Assembly: GCA_030248215.1 (NCBI GenBank)
Contig: JASANG010000052.1
Coordinates: 124,001 to 188,000 of the forward strand
Reading direction: 5' to 3'
Source: Enoplolaimus lenunculus
Taxonomy: Eukaryota > Nematoda > Enoplea > Enoplida > Thoracostomopsidae
DNA: 64,000 nucleotides
The translations under genes and the position numbers were made by a program. This document shows, one piece after another, positions 47,661 through 59,399 of the stretch. The first letter of the stretch is position 1, and the number at the start of each line of letters is the position of its first letter. Below the pieces are notes generated by a model. The model did no database searches, was not told the DNA's origin, and saw only the letters and a program-made list of their open reading frames with translations.

Positions 47661-47825
47661 CTAAACCTTCAAAAGCCGTTCCATATTAGTCCAGAACTCA
47701 CTGCACAGCGCAGTCACAATCCAGTCGCCGTGCATACAGGGATTTGCTCGCACTAAACAGTCAACACAACAAGTTTTGCGGCTTGTGGCGTCTTCTACAT
47801 CAAGACATGTACATCTCAGGCTCAT
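47661..47825 (-). CDS. Small Cys-rich ORF (54 aa), uncertain
   Basis: ATG at 47825, stop at 47661. The peptide has seven Cys (RCTCL, KTCCVDC, NPCMHG, LCSEF) in a GC-rich island of about 250 bp. A stop lies just upstream in frame and no signal peptide is visible. It may be part of a repeat or the end of a larger unit. Confidence 0.15.
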   Translation of the reverse strand: MSLRCTCLDVEDATSRKTCCVDCLVRANPCMHGDWIVTALCSEFWTNMERLLKV

Positions 47826-49927
47826 AGGATACAGATTTCAGCTTCACTAGCCGTGGTCGCATAGGATGGTACCTTTACAATTGGCTCTAGGGAACGATGA
47901 TGTTTGTTGATGCTTCAAGTCCACGGGACCGGGGTTCTACTTATAATGTTTTATTAATAATATATAAAGTTGCATAAGCATTAATGACACGCCACTGTTT
48001 TTTCACTGTTTATGGAGACATTGCAGTATAGAAACGACTGAAACTCATGCACAATAATCACAGAATCGTTATAGATCGCCCTCAATACATTAGTCCTTTA
48101 GAGGCTCATTGATTATTTACCCCACAACTATGGCTAAGGCTTAAGCTTAGGCAAAAGCTGAGCCTATACACTTTTCCTAAACCATACGCCCAAACCTAAC
48201 CTGAGCCTAAACCTAAGCCTATGGAACAAGTGTAAAAGAACCCTTTACAAGGCGCTCTAAGTTCTACTGGAATTTTTTGACTGCGTTAAAAAATTCTATG
48301 TTCAGCAAAATTTTTCGTACCTTGTCGACTAAACAATGCCCAATGTTTAAACTGATTAATTTAAATTTAGATCCGATAAGGTCAATAAATTAAAATTCGA
48401 CACAAAAACGACAAAATCGTTGTCATTTTTACTTAGTCGAGTTACATAATCACATCCTTAGCCCGATTACATATGGTAATACGAAGACGAAATATGATGT
48501 ATAAACAGCAAAAAATACAAACCAACTCACATTTTACAACAAATCAGAACAGCAACTCTAACGAAGCACGAAAAATCAGCTTTGTAGTTCACCGCCCCCC
48601 AGTGGTAATTCCAAAAGGAGGTTGGGAGTAAACATTTTGCAATAAAAATGGTACATTTGAAACTCACAATGTGTTTACTAGCCAGATAGCAGAAAAAAAT
48701 TTGCGGAAATGCTCTACCGCGAGTTCAAACGTTTTGCCACAATCGCTGCAGATTGTAACTCTTAACATATATTAGTATTCGTTGAACACAACACGCGTTA
48801 AAAACTGTAAAGTTTCGAAATGCACAAAGTATCATTTCCCAGTGAAATATCGTAGATCCGCCACTTGTTGCTGTTCGCATACTCTCAGACAATGCTACAA
48901 TTCATTAAGTATCAAACTTAATTGTAAAATCATTTAGAAATACGCAGAAGACGACTATTTTAAATGCATTCTAAAATATTGCTAAAATTTTAATATTTTT
49001 AAACACAAAAATTTTAGCCAATCCAGTACCTACTAGCTCCATCTTAAACTACGGACGTTGGCTGACCCGGACCCACAGCCAAATCGGGACCTAAGGGCTC
49101 ATCTCCCATAACGAATTTTGCCCCCCCCCCCCCAACTTAGAAAATTTTCTACCTTGTTTGCTAGTCATTCAAACCCATTTGATGCCCCTCCTGAAAAAAT
49201 GTTCAGCCCCCGAGCAGGTTGAGCTGGCACGGGCCTAGACTGACCCCTGAGAACGCCCCTGCCAAACCAATACACTAATCTTGGAAACTTTATTCAGTTT
49301 ATCTCAAACTTAGCTTGTTCTTCCTCAAATCGCCTCTGCCGTATTGAACATAATTTAAACTGACACGGGAATTTCCAAAATCTTGAGTTTGAGTGCACAA
49401 GTTTGGTTCAAATGGAGAGTATTTAAAGTGAACTGATGCGGCTGCAATTCTGCTCGTTTCCGAAGGTATGTTTCACTCTAAATACCTTGTATAAAATTAT
49501 TTCGAGACTCCGGGACGTCTGGCTGTCACCTCTTATACCTTGCCAGCCGGAAAACAAAACAGTCCAATACATGGATAACCTATGTGGTTATGAATATCGC
49601 TTATAGTTTCGCTAACTCGATAAGACTTTCAAACGTCTACGTTTACTTCAATTGTAGCATTGACCGTAACATAAAGAACACAAATAATATACAAATCAAG
49701 CTTGAAATCACGTACAGCCCAGTGCCAGCATTTCAAAACTGCAATTATTATACATTGTACAAAGATTAGAATAATTACATACGATGCAGAAATCAGAATC
49801 GCCCACATATAACCAATAAATACTATAATTCAAATCAAACCAATATTTTTTCAGAAGCCATCCTTTACTTTAGCCGGAAATAAAGTTTTTAGGAATTATG
49901 AAATTGTAATAGCGTTTTTGCTTTAAG

Positions 49928-50192
49928 CCCTATTCACACGTGCAATTTTTTGCTGCGAGAACTTGCAGCTGCAAATTGAACGCAGGAGTTGCATATTTTC
50001 AACAGCCAACAAAAAAAGCGGCTGCAATAAATTCACTGAACTTGCATGGTTGTTCACACATGTGAACTGTATTTCTAGCTATGTTTTTAATGAGTTATCT
50101 GCAAATTTTTCGAACGCGATTTTGGACAAAACTCGTGAGAGCAAATTGCAGCACCAAGTGCTCGCAGCCAAAACTTGCATGTGTGAGTAGGG
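49928..50192. mobile_element. MITE with CCCTATTCACACGTGCAA ends
   Basis: 265 bp with inverted ends CCCTATTCACACGTGCAA / TTGCATGTGTGAGTAGGG and flanks CTTTAAG / CTTCAAG (6/7). The interior is rich in TTGCAGCTGCAA-type motifs. A relative is at 52640-52845. Confidence 0.85.
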
Positions 50193-51035
50193 CTTCAAGC
50201 GTATTTTAAGAATGAGTTCTAATTAATTTCAAATATAGCTCTCTAAACTGTGAATGGACAATATTAGGCATTTCTCACATGAATATTTGTAATTTCATCA
50301 GATATCTAATTTCAAGCTAGAATTCCAACTGATACTCTCGGCTGGGAGGCATTTATTATCGTATCTGAGTTATAGAAGCTTGGTGCTCGAACCCGAGTGT
50401 TCTGACACTTGTTGCAGTAACAATTGTTAAACACTGCGCACTGTGTATTATATATTGAGCGACAGTTGGAGCTCAGTTGACAATATGTTGGAACAAGTTT
50501 TATATCACTGTCAGAAGCAAGGATGCAAACATCAATAAATTATCACAAAACCATTTTTCGTTGTATCTTCTACAGTTTTCCAACAGTTACGTCAACCGTT
50601 TTCAAACCGGAAACAGATATCATCCGGTCGTTAATACATTTTAAACAAGCCACAAGATAAAAACAAACATATCACACCAAAGTCAGCCCAAAAATTTGAC
50701 CAACAACGCATATTTTATTCAGCGCCGAAGTAGCCTTGGGTAGGCACCTCAAAAATTCCGGAGTGGCGGTCACTTATGATGATCAAAATATTTTCAAAAT
50801 TTTTGGTTTAAAATCTTGTTAGGGGGTGGGCCCCTCTTTGGGGTGGAGGCCCCCCGAATGGAGCGTATGGAGGGTGGCTGCTCCGGCCCTGCTTAAGAGA
50901 AAACAGTTGACAAAAGCACAAAACAAAACAAGAATCAAATATATATTTGTTTTCGTGACAAGGTTTTACTCACACGGAGGGAGGGGCAATGTGGCGACGG
51001 AAGGAAATTAACGCGGTACCATTTCCAAATATTAA

Positions 51036-51229
51036 TTACAGTCCCCCTCGCTCGGCTACACATTTCCACGGCACCATCTCCTTGGCGAAAGGTGACGAAA
51101 GAATAACATAGTAAACAATTCCATCTGTTTTAGTTGTAAGCAAACTGTTTCCAAACGCTCCAAAGTACAGGTGATAATTTCGATTCCAAACCACTGACTC
51201 GCGTTCTGAATGGCCATTTTTAACGCGAT
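51036..51229 (-). CDS. Possible terminal exon with two overlapping open frames
   Basis: On the - strand a TTGTTACAG acceptor at 51230-51232 is followed by two long open frames: one begins IALKMAIQNASQWFGIEIIT and stops at 51056, the other includes YHLYFGAFGNSLLTTKTDG and stops at 51036. It lies downstream of gene B and could be an alternative 3' exon, but neither frame resembles the family tail. Weak. Confidence 0.2.
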
Positions 51230-52146
51230 CTGTAACAATAGAAAAATTAGTTTAACATCTATAATGTTTAGAAAACAGTTAAGGCAATGTTAATACTTTC
51301 ATTGCCATATGTAGCCTAAATCTATTGCCAAGTGTAAAATGCCTCAGCTTCAGCTTATGTTTAGTCAAAATCTCAGTTTACTGTATTGCTATCCTTCGTG
51401 GAAACGTTCCTTCAAGTAGCATGGGCCAATGTTCAAAACAAACTTTATAAATGAATGCATCACCTTTAAAATGGTTCGGAATTGAAATTATATAAACTTT
51501 ATTTCCTAGATCTAATCTTACTATTGAGGCAACGTTGACAAAATTATTGTGAACGGCGCATTACTCCGATTGATGTCACGGTTCGACAAGCAATCGAAAA
51601 CTTTGTGAAAATCTGATTATCATAATGATTTGCCAGCGAACAAACTTTTTCAGCACAAAATGTAGCAAAAAGCGCTTATAAAAAATCCTGACTATAAACA
51701 TTTGCAAAATTACTTTAACAAAACTTGTCCACCTTCTCTTATCCAGGCCAAGAACCTCAGGCTATAAACAAAGCTGTTTGAAAATTTTAAAATTTAATCT
51801 TTAAATTACAAAAGTTACATAGCTAATTTTGCTTATTTCGGACTTGGAAAATTTTATTCATTTCGTTTAAACAATGCAAAATTTCCAAGAAAAATTGTCT
51901 GCAATTTGATTGTATATCGGCTAAAAATATTACTATTAGATTTTATTTTTAAACCGCAAACATAACAACTTTACTTACCTCAATCTTAATACCATCTTCT
52001 ATTTATTATTCGTTGAACCAGTCCAAAATTCCAAAAATTGTCACATTAATACACAGGACAGTAATTGGTTTTAAAATTGTCAAAAATTGTCATTAATATT
52101 TGTCAAAAAATTATCTCGAAATTTGATTGCTATTTCAAGTGTGGTT

Positions 52147-53239
52147 TTATTGTTGCTGTGCTGCAGCAGCCGCAGCCAATGACGTTGCAGCTTGATATGC
52201 GGCAGCATTCGCCGCTAACATTTCATACGTCGCCGCATTTGCCGCAGATGATACGGGTAAACTAGTTCCGTGTTGTCCAGCGCCTCCTACTGTCGCATTT
52301 GATATGTCTTGGAAGTTCTGAAATAAAAACATAAATGACGCATAAAAGAACATGGGTCCAGGTGAATAGTAGGGACCTGATCTCTGGGAGACATAGAGAC
52401 TTCAGGAATTAATCAAGACTGGGAGGTTTGGCTAGCTTTAAGCTTAGGTTTAGGCTTAGGTTCAGCTCAGGATCAGGCTTTTGGTATAAGGTTTAAGTTT
52501 AGGTTTAATAAGGTGGTGTAAATAATAAACATGGGCTAAAATATGAATCAATTTGAAGTATATTATGATTAGGGATCATGAGTGCAGCAGCAAATTGCAA
52601 AGGTGAAGCAGAACGGCTACGAGCGAACCGAGTTAGAAGCCAAATGCTATTTAGTAGTTTGGCATAAATTCAGTGAACTTGCGTGGTTATTCACACATGA
52701 AAGCTAAATTCCTAGCTACGATTTTTAATGAATTATTTGCAGTTGCAAGTTTTTCGAACGGAATTTTGGACAAAATTTGCAAGTGCAAGTTGCAGCGGCA
52801 AATTCTCGCAGCAAACACTTGCACGCGTGAACAAAGGGCATTACAATTTTTCCATATAAAATTTCGTTCTGTTTTGGCTGGTAGGCAAAATATTTTGCGC
52901 GCCAAAATTGTAGGTGAGTATTTGTTTCCGTCATCCAACGGTTGCTGTGCCACAAGATTTGAGTCCTATGGTTTTGAAACCATAAACTCGTCTCTATCGA
53001 AAGGGGAAACGTACCATATCAACAGGCAACGAATAATACTGAGTCGCAGGATTACCAGCTGTTGTCCCACCTGCAGTTGTCTGGGCTACATGTTGTTGCC
53101 CGGCAGCCGCAGCAGCAGCTTGTGCTGCAGCGAGCGCTGGATAGTACAAAGCCGCTGCTGCGGTCCCATGGTTTGCCGTTGCTGCATTTCCGGCACCGTT
53201 TCCGGCGGCGGAAATGTATCCAAGCGACGTTGGAACGTA
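52147..53239 (-). CDS. RBMS: Gene B last two exons: Ala/Gln-rich C-terminus
   Basis: Exon 53239-53015 encodes [15 protein letters not shown] and an Ala-rich stretch ending SLPVDM (donor GTACGT). Exon 52317-52147 encodes [12 protein letters not shown] and ends in an Ala run, Gln-Gln-Gln and TAA. The stop codon overlaps an AATAAA hexamer (52146-52151), so if that signal is used the 3' UTR is only about 20 bases. Confidence 0.8.
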
Positions 53240-56200
53240 CTGAAACAACACAAAATAATTACGCTGGGATGTAAAGATATTATTTTCGAGTCCGCTTATC
53301 CGGTTACCCTTTTTTACTTGAATATTTTCTATTTCATCTGATGTCAAAATTCAAACTATAATACCAACACCGGAGTTTACACGACTAAATGCGTTTATTA
53401 TCAAACTCGTAACTTCGGAAGACTCTGTACTGCATATGCGTGTAAATAATTGTTTAACACTGCGCAGTTTGTACCTACTTTACAATCATTCTCTGCTTTT
53501 AGGGTCTGTTGAAAGAAATGACGCTAGTTGAACGGGGTAACAGCGCCTGAACAAAAAGTAAAAATAGCGCTGCGACTCGGTTGTTCTTTTGATTGTAAAT
53601 CAATATTTCACTTGAAATATGGTTATTTATATTCAGTGGCGGATCCAGGATCTCAAAATGGGGGGGGGCAAAATTTCACAGGTAATAAACTTACTTTTGA
53701 CTAACGCACAAACCACGTACTATTGTCACAAAATTGCTATATAATTTTTGTCGACTTGCTGTTGGGGGGCACGGCCGGGGTGGCCCTCTCCATGGATCCG
53801 CCATTGTTTACATTGAAAACTAATCATCAACTGAAACGTTTTACCACATACTTTAGTTTTGAGGTGAAAAGCTAAAAAATACTGTCAATTCTAAGTAGGC
53901 AAGAGGTAGGCCTGTTTCACCCGAGAAGCGATTTTTTCAAGTAAGTACTGTTTCCTGTCTAAAGCTTATAAATTTCATTGATATATGACCATTTGATAGA
54001 GTGTAAATTTTAAATAACTCTGTCATCACCACATAGCATTTATAAGAATTGCAGCCTTCACCGCGATTAATGTATATAATAATAATAATTACGGATACAT
54101 AGCTATTTTTGACCGTCGACCCCTCGCAAGATGCTTACTTGAAACGCGTTGTTCATAGGAAGCCCGGTGGTACCCGGAGCGGCGCCAGTCGCAGTGGTAA
54201 GCAACGTACTCGCAGGCGTGCCTGCTCCACCGAGTGGAGACGCATCCGCTGAGCCGTTACTACTCGTACTTGCACTTCCGCTTCCGGTACAACTCCCAGT
54301 ACCAGAACCGGATACAGCAGACGCAGCAGCAACAGCCTGCGCTTGGGCTAATGCAGCTGCTTGTTGCGCTGCAACTGCATAATTTGCCATTAGCCCATTT
54401 GCAAGCGCAGGATTGTTGTAAATCGCTGCTGCGAGCGATGCTTGTTGTTGTTGTTGCTGTTGTTGTTGTTGCGTTGTGGCGGCTGTTGAAGGCAACAGCT
54501 GCAAACAATGAAAATATTTAAATTTTTGCTCCTAATTAAAGTTTGTATTAATAAGTATTGTTGTTTAAAAATTGTTTCCGATTAAAAAGTATTACGGTAT
54601 TTCAATCAGTTTGCCAAATAAGAATATACAAAAGGGTCATTGAAGTTTCAGATCATCGGTCCACATTTGGTTGAAAAATTTTCCAGTAGTCAATCAAATT
54701 AAAAAATATCTCTTAAACTAGCGCACTGAGCCTTTTCCGTCCGATATCAGGACTTAGTCCTGTATCAAGTGTCCTCTGTCTCTAGAAACAGACCGCTTAC
54801 TCCAGTTTGAAGATAATACGAAGCGGCGTTATTTGGCAATAAGACACCAGTCGGTAAGAATGTGGTCGTTGCTGCTGATGCCCCGGTTGCTCCTGGTAAC
54901 GCCGCCGCCGTTGGCCGAGGGGTACCAGCGAGTAAACCGGCTGGTGGCAATTGAGCAAGCATCGATGCTTGAGTTGCAACATTGCCAGTGTATCCAGTTC
55001 CGGCACTGGCTAACGCCGCTTGCTGTTGCACTGCGGCAGCTGCTAACGCTGACTCGTACTGTTGCGATAAATACGCAGCAGTTGCAGCAGCTGTCGCAGC
55101 ATCGGCAGGCGACGTTAAATTAACGCCGCCGTTGACGGCCGCTGCAGCCGCTGCCAAACTCGCCAAATCGAGCGTTGGACCGGTTACAGCGCTGCCTGAT
55201 GCGAGGCCGCCGCCAGCGCCACCGGTTTTGTTCTTTTGTTTTTTGCCCGAATCGGCGAATTTGACCAGTAGCGTTTCAGGGCAGCCTGTAACAAAAGACA
55301 TAAAATCTTGGGCGAACCTCTGGAAAAATCTCAAGTCCAGTTCAAGAGAGAGGTGGATTTTAGAAAAATATGTTAACAATCAACCCCTGAAAACGTCAAA
55401 GAAACAAGGGTCGTACATACAATTTATGTGAATCAGTTCAACCCCAAAAATAATTTCAAAGTTGCAAAAAATTTCGACTCAAGAAAATTTCCTGAAACCG
55501 AAACTGTCTGCACCTTTTATAAGTGCAAAATTGTTCAAACAAATGTTACCAGTACTGTTTTGAAATTTACAGTTCAAAATTTGCGCATATTGCAAAATTA
55601 TTGCAACAAAAGCTAAAAAGAAAACAAATTTCTAATAGGTTCGATATATTTGCCTCTCATTATCTAGACTAAGGCATTAATCCTAATAAAAAGGCGTTTT
55701 TCTGACGCACTTAAGTTGAATGTTTACACTATTCATTTCGTCTGAGTTACTTTAAGCAAAATCTATTCTTTTTTACACCTGCTACATGAACCGCATGGTG
55801 GTAAATTTAATACAAATGTTAATTTTATGTAAAGAACAACACATTACCTGACACCGGTTTGCCATTGAACGTTTTGATAATTTCTTCACATTTTTCTTTA
55901 CTTTCCATCCTGAAATCGGAAAAAATTATTAATATCAGACAAAATACCATTTCGCTATTGTATTTCTTCACAGTTATATAAAAACAGTTGAAAAACTGTG
56001 CTTGAAAAATACAACTCAAACGTATAAAAAGGTAACCAGAAAAAACTATTCCTAAACAAAACCATATAGTGAGATCTACATTATTAAAGCTGGAACGCTA
56101 TAAGATTGCAAATTTATTGTGTATTAGTAAAGTTTTGCTAACATTGTTCTAAATATAAAAATTGTTCAGGTTTTGTTTATACACTGGCCTATAAGATGAA

Positions 56201-58648
56201 GTTTCCATTTGTTTATACGCATATTCTGCTAAGATTTATGTATATTGTTTCAAAGGGTTACAAGTTGCGACGCGAACTTAAATATAGATAGTTGGGTTGC
56301 AAATATTGCACCAAGTTGGCTAATTTGATAGTCTTGAACCTTCATGTTATTGTTAAAAGCCTGCAAACAGCCTTGTTCTCGGCACTAGAAATTTCAAGGG
56401 ATATATTTTTCACCTAGCCTACCATGTATATATGTATGTATATATGCCCGTGACTGACATTTGCCTACCTTGCAAATCCGACCCCACGGCTTTCGCCCTG
56501 CTGATTTCGTAGAATTCGTGTCGAAATAACAACGCCATATCCTTCGAACAATTTTTCCAAATCTTGTTCAGTCCAGTACGACGGAAGATTTGCGATGTAT
56601 AAATTGGTTGGATCCATTTCTTGTTGCTGAATATCAAAACAACTCTTGGTAATAGCAAGAGTGGATGATGTCCACTTGCAGAAGAGTGTGCAACTGATGC
56701 GGTAGTGCACGGCACAAAGTGTACCAGCACGCGTTGCATTTTTGCTCGACCCCCCCTGATTTGGGGGGTCACCACTTAATCTACATAGTAAACATTGGAG
56801 TTAAAATATAATCGAAGCGACTTTAGTTAAAATTCAAAATATTGGTTCAACGTTTTCCCCCAAATAAGGGGGGGGGGGGTAGGTCAAAAATACAACGTGC
56901 GCTGGGTACATTGTTTTGTGTACAGAATGTACCCAGTTGCACACTCTTGTGAAAATCATCCACTCTTGGTAATAGTAACACCAAAGCTGGATGATCATTC
57001 ACAGTAACTATGATAGTATTGACTAATTTTAGTTAGCCAAACACTAGGCATAGTTACGTAGTTGGATTGGCGAACCCCAACAATGGCGGTATACTTTTTA
57101 AAGTTTTTAACTTGCAGCGGCATCGCACAGGCGTCCGAAAGGCATCAAAATAAGGCAAAACAATTATTACGTCGCCTTTTTTTGTTGCAGATATTTTAGA
57201 TTTTAAATTTAGACTGTACATCGGTTAATAGTTTAAAGTAACCTTACGTTAACTTTGGCCATCTGTGCTTGAATGCCTGCATTTTGTAGTGTTTTCACTG
57301 CGTTTTCGGCGTCTTCCGGAGATTCAAAGTCCACAAACCCGTAGCCTGAAATTTGACAGTCGTAAATGTTCAGCTTTTCAAATAATTTTAAAATTTCATT
57401 TCATTTGAACATTGCACGTTTAATAAGAGAACGATGTATTTTAAAGCGTTTAAATTTTACTACACTTCTGGGGTATAAATACTTAACTAAATACACGTCG
57501 AACACCCGTCCAGATACCCACAGACACCATGTAACTTGGTATCCAAAATGATTTTTTGGTCCTCAACGATCCGGAATGTTATTCCAAGTGAAAAGTTAAC
57601 GGATAATAATTTCCAGTATATATCTTGTGACTCCTCAATCTTGGTAAGGTAAGGAATTTACCTTTGCAGATGTTGGTCTCTTTATCAAGTATAGCTTTTG
57701 TGGACGAAATTGGGCCATACACAGCGCACATTTCATGCAATGTGGCGTCTGTAGTGTTCGGTGGGAGTCCCCGGATGTAAAGATTGGTTGTTGATAGTTT
57801 TTCGGCCGGATCACCTCCGCAAGTTGACGTTGGACTTGCGCCACTGCGCGAAGTTGCGAAACCGTTCTGAAATAATTGAAATGTCAATTTTAAATTTTAA
57901 AAATATTTTATGTACTGATAAGATATATAAACATAGCAGATCCAGATAGATTTACATAACATGCAAGGAACATAGTTGTAACACCGTATTATTTTAATGT
58001 TGTCTTTAAAATTTTTTGCCTGGGGGACAAAAATGGTCGCAAATGCAGCAGTTCACAGACAGGGCGGGTCGGAGCTTGACCCATCCTAGTTGTTGCGATC
58101 CTGATCCTGCAGAAACTTACCGCAGTGGTCAGTCCATTTCCAAGCCGATATAATGGGATGCCATAACTGCCATGAATTGCAGCGGCCGTCGGATATCCAA
58201 TGATTCCAGGCGACATTAAATAATCACACGCTGTTGCTGGCCTTCCGGGCAAATACGTCGTTGAATTTAGTAACGAATTCGATGAGTCACCACACTCGTA
58301 CGCTATTGGCGTCGTAAAGTCTGGCGTGAAATTATTATTATTATTATTATTATTATTTAACACAGGCGCTGTGTTAAAATTAAGACTTCCAGTTGATGCT
58401 GTTAGTCGGCCTCCTGTAGTGGTTGAACGAGAACTATTTGGACGCAGAGAATGTGACAAATTTGTCACAATTTTTGGTGCCTGAGCGCGTTCGTCGAGTG
58501 TTAATGGATGCTGATCAACACAAATTGCACTTGTTGCTTGAGATGATGTTTGGCGACTAGCAGATGGTTGCAGTTGTTGTTGTTGTGATTGGCGATGCTT
58601 AAGTTGCGAGCAATCACTCGACTGGTTGGTATTTAATTTTAAATTTAT
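52147..58648 (-). CDS. RBMS: Gene B: RBMS / alan shepard-family two-RRM RNA-binding protein (5' end not found)
   Basis: Exons on the - strand: 58648-58121, 57866-57662, 57345-57248, 56626-56469, 55909-55848, 55285-54801, 54498-54139, 53239-53015, 52317-52147 (stop 52149-52147). The total is 2292 bases, 763 residues plus stop; all introns are GT-AG and all phases agree. RRM1 is at about residues 202-277 with RNP2 LYIRGL and RNP1 KGYGFVDF (split by an intron). RRM2 is at about 284-365 with RNP2 LYIANL and RNP1 RGVGFARM. The linker QAQMAK...[11 protein letters not shown] and the post-RRM2 LLVKFADSG are signatures of the RBMS1/2/3 and Drosophila shep family, which bind single-stranded A/U-rich nucleic acid and act in mRNA regulation and transcription. 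The region before RRM1 is Gln/Asn/Ser-rich; the region after RRM2 is Ala/Gln-rich low complexity. The first exon seen begins after an acceptor at 58649, so at least one 5' exon with the start codon is missing. Confidence 0.92.
52640..52845. mobile_element. Relative of the CCCTATTCACAC MITE in the gene B last intron
   Basis: Matches 50020-50192 (TTCAGTGAACTTGCGTGGTT, then TTTTCGAACGGAATTTTGGA) and ends ACTTGCACGCGTGAAC. The left end has been lost or replaced. It lies in intron 52318-53014. Confidence 0.7.
53634..53806. mobile_element. hAT-like MITE, CAGTGGCGGATCC family, copy 3 (gene B intron)
   Basis: 173 bp, flanked by TTTATATT (53626-53633) and TTTACATT (53807-53814), 7/8. Very similar to copies 1 and 2, including the block CACAAACCACG and the GGCACGGCCGGGGTGG core. 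Confidence 0.92.
54139..55285 (-). CDS. RBMS: Gene B exons after RRM2: LLVKFAD block, then Ala/Gly/Gln-rich tail
   Basis: Exon 55285-54801 starts [20 protein letters not shown], the family's conserved end of RRM2 plus basic stretch, and then becomes Ala/Gly/Thr-rich. Exon 54498-54139 begins LLPSTAATT followed by a Gln run and Ala-rich sequence ending MNNAFQ. Both use GTAAGC donors and stay in phase 0. The GC content here is much higher than in the flanking introns, which marks the coding limits clearly. Confidence 0.85.
55848..56626 (-). CDS. RBMS: Gene B exons encoding RRM2
   Basis: Exon 56626-56469 encodes [20 protein letters not shown], then [19 protein letters not shown] and GVGFAR. Exon 55909-55848 encodes [23 protein letters not shown] motifs are intact. 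The acceptor of the first exon lies only 30 bases from an inserted MITE (56656-56968), which leaves little original sequence for the branch point and pyrimidine tract. Confidence 0.93.
56656..56968. mobile_element. MITE with CAAGAGTGGATGATG ends, next to the gene B RRM2 exon
   Basis: 313 bp bounded by CAAGAGTGGATGATG and CATCCACTCTTG, flanked by GTAATAG on both sides (56649-56655 and 56969-56975), a 7-8 bp TSD that fits hAT. It contains GTTGCACACTCT arms and G/C homopolymers. It begins 30 bp upstream of the splice acceptor of exon 56626-56469. Diverged relatives may lie at 34830-35530 and 59150-59400. Confidence 0.88.
57248..57866 (-). CDS. RBMS: Gene B exons encoding RRM1
   Basis: Exon 57866-57662 encodes the linker and the first part of RRM1 ([20 protein letters not shown], then [15 protein letters not shown]). 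Exon 57345-57248 completes it ([20 protein letters not shown] and QAQMAKVN). The intron falls inside RNP1, between KG and YGF. The two extra residues VN before the RRM2 exon come from using the GTAAGG donor; a GTTAAC donor six bases earlier would remove them but is a poor splice site. Confidence 0.92.
58121..58648 (-). CDS. RBMS: Gene B, first visible exon: Gln/Asn/Ser-rich N-terminal region
   Basis: The acceptor TTTTTCAG is at 58649 and the exon reads [20 protein letters not shown], then Gln runs, a nine-Asn run encoded by an ATT-type microsatellite near 58328-58354, and ends LGNGLTTA before donor GTAAGT. There is no start codon at its head, so it is an internal exon. Low-complexity N-termini are usual in this family. 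Confidence 0.8.
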
Positions 58649-58747
58649 CTGAAAAATTATAGATGTGTAAATATAATTTTAATGTAGCGATCGGTACAAA
58701 CAAGAGTTGTTTTCGGAACGAATTTCAAATAAAACGATGGCCCATAT

Positions 58748-58971
58748 TCTATAAATGTGTATAGCAACTATCATCAGTTAGTAACAGGCTTTCAAACTCA
58801 CTAAGTATTGCCGCCGTTGTTGAACTCAAAATTGATGCAGGAGCAGAGCAAATCGTGTACGAAGAACGTGGTCAATTTCGAGCCTCAGAATTCAATGGTT
58901 CGAAAGTTACAGATACTATCACCAGCTGGTGATAGGTGCTGCACACATTTGAGAATAGGGCTCGATATTGC
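58748..58971. mobile_element. Second copy of the palindromic TATTCTCAAATGTG repeat
   Basis: The left arm CCATATTCTATAAATGTGTA pairs with the right arm CACACATTTGAGAATAGGG. Both arms carry a (C/A)ATCANCAGTTAGTAACAG-like segment. It lies just upstream of the first visible exon of gene B. Confidence 0.7.
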
Positions 58972-59399
58972 AGTATGTCCAATAATTAATACAATAATGT
59001 TTAAGCAGCAGCATATAAATTGATTCTTTTTCTTCAACGAAAGGTTTCAAAAGTGTCTATTAATTATACGACGCCTTAACGGTAATTTTAACTTTCCCAT
59101 ATCAGGAGTTGGGTAGTCGAAAATTCGACGAGCTCAGAGTACAGCGATTTCTAAGTAGAACGCATCCAGTTGCATACTCTTGTTTTAAAAATATTGCGGA
59201 GATTCGAGTAGGCAAGAGTTCGTGATACAAGTGTATGCAACTTTTGGGGGTTCCGCATAATACAAAATGTACATCCTGCATCAAAAATACTCCGCTTATG
59301 GTTTACGTGGATCGGCCACAAACGCAACACCCGATGGTACATTTTGTACCATCCAGAACCCTAACGGTTGCATACTCTTGTATCATGCACTCTTGGAAT

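Larger units (their letters stand above)
39988..52146. other. Intergenic region between convergent genes A and B
   Basis: 12.2 kb in which the features seen are MITEs, the tandem repeat at 40608-40880 and three weak ORF candidates (43536, 47661, 51036). Runs such as 44100-45420, 47050-47650 and 48250-49060 hold nothing I can identify. Confidence 0.6.

Noticed and set aside
47740-47800. Plus-strand peptide ARTKQST resembling the histone H3 N-terminus
   Set aside because: The match stops after seven residues and nothing else of H3 follows; chance.
53062-55431. Plus-strand ORFs opposite gene B exons
   Set aside because: Shadows of the Ala/Gln-rich coding strand; no consistent splice phases on the + strand.
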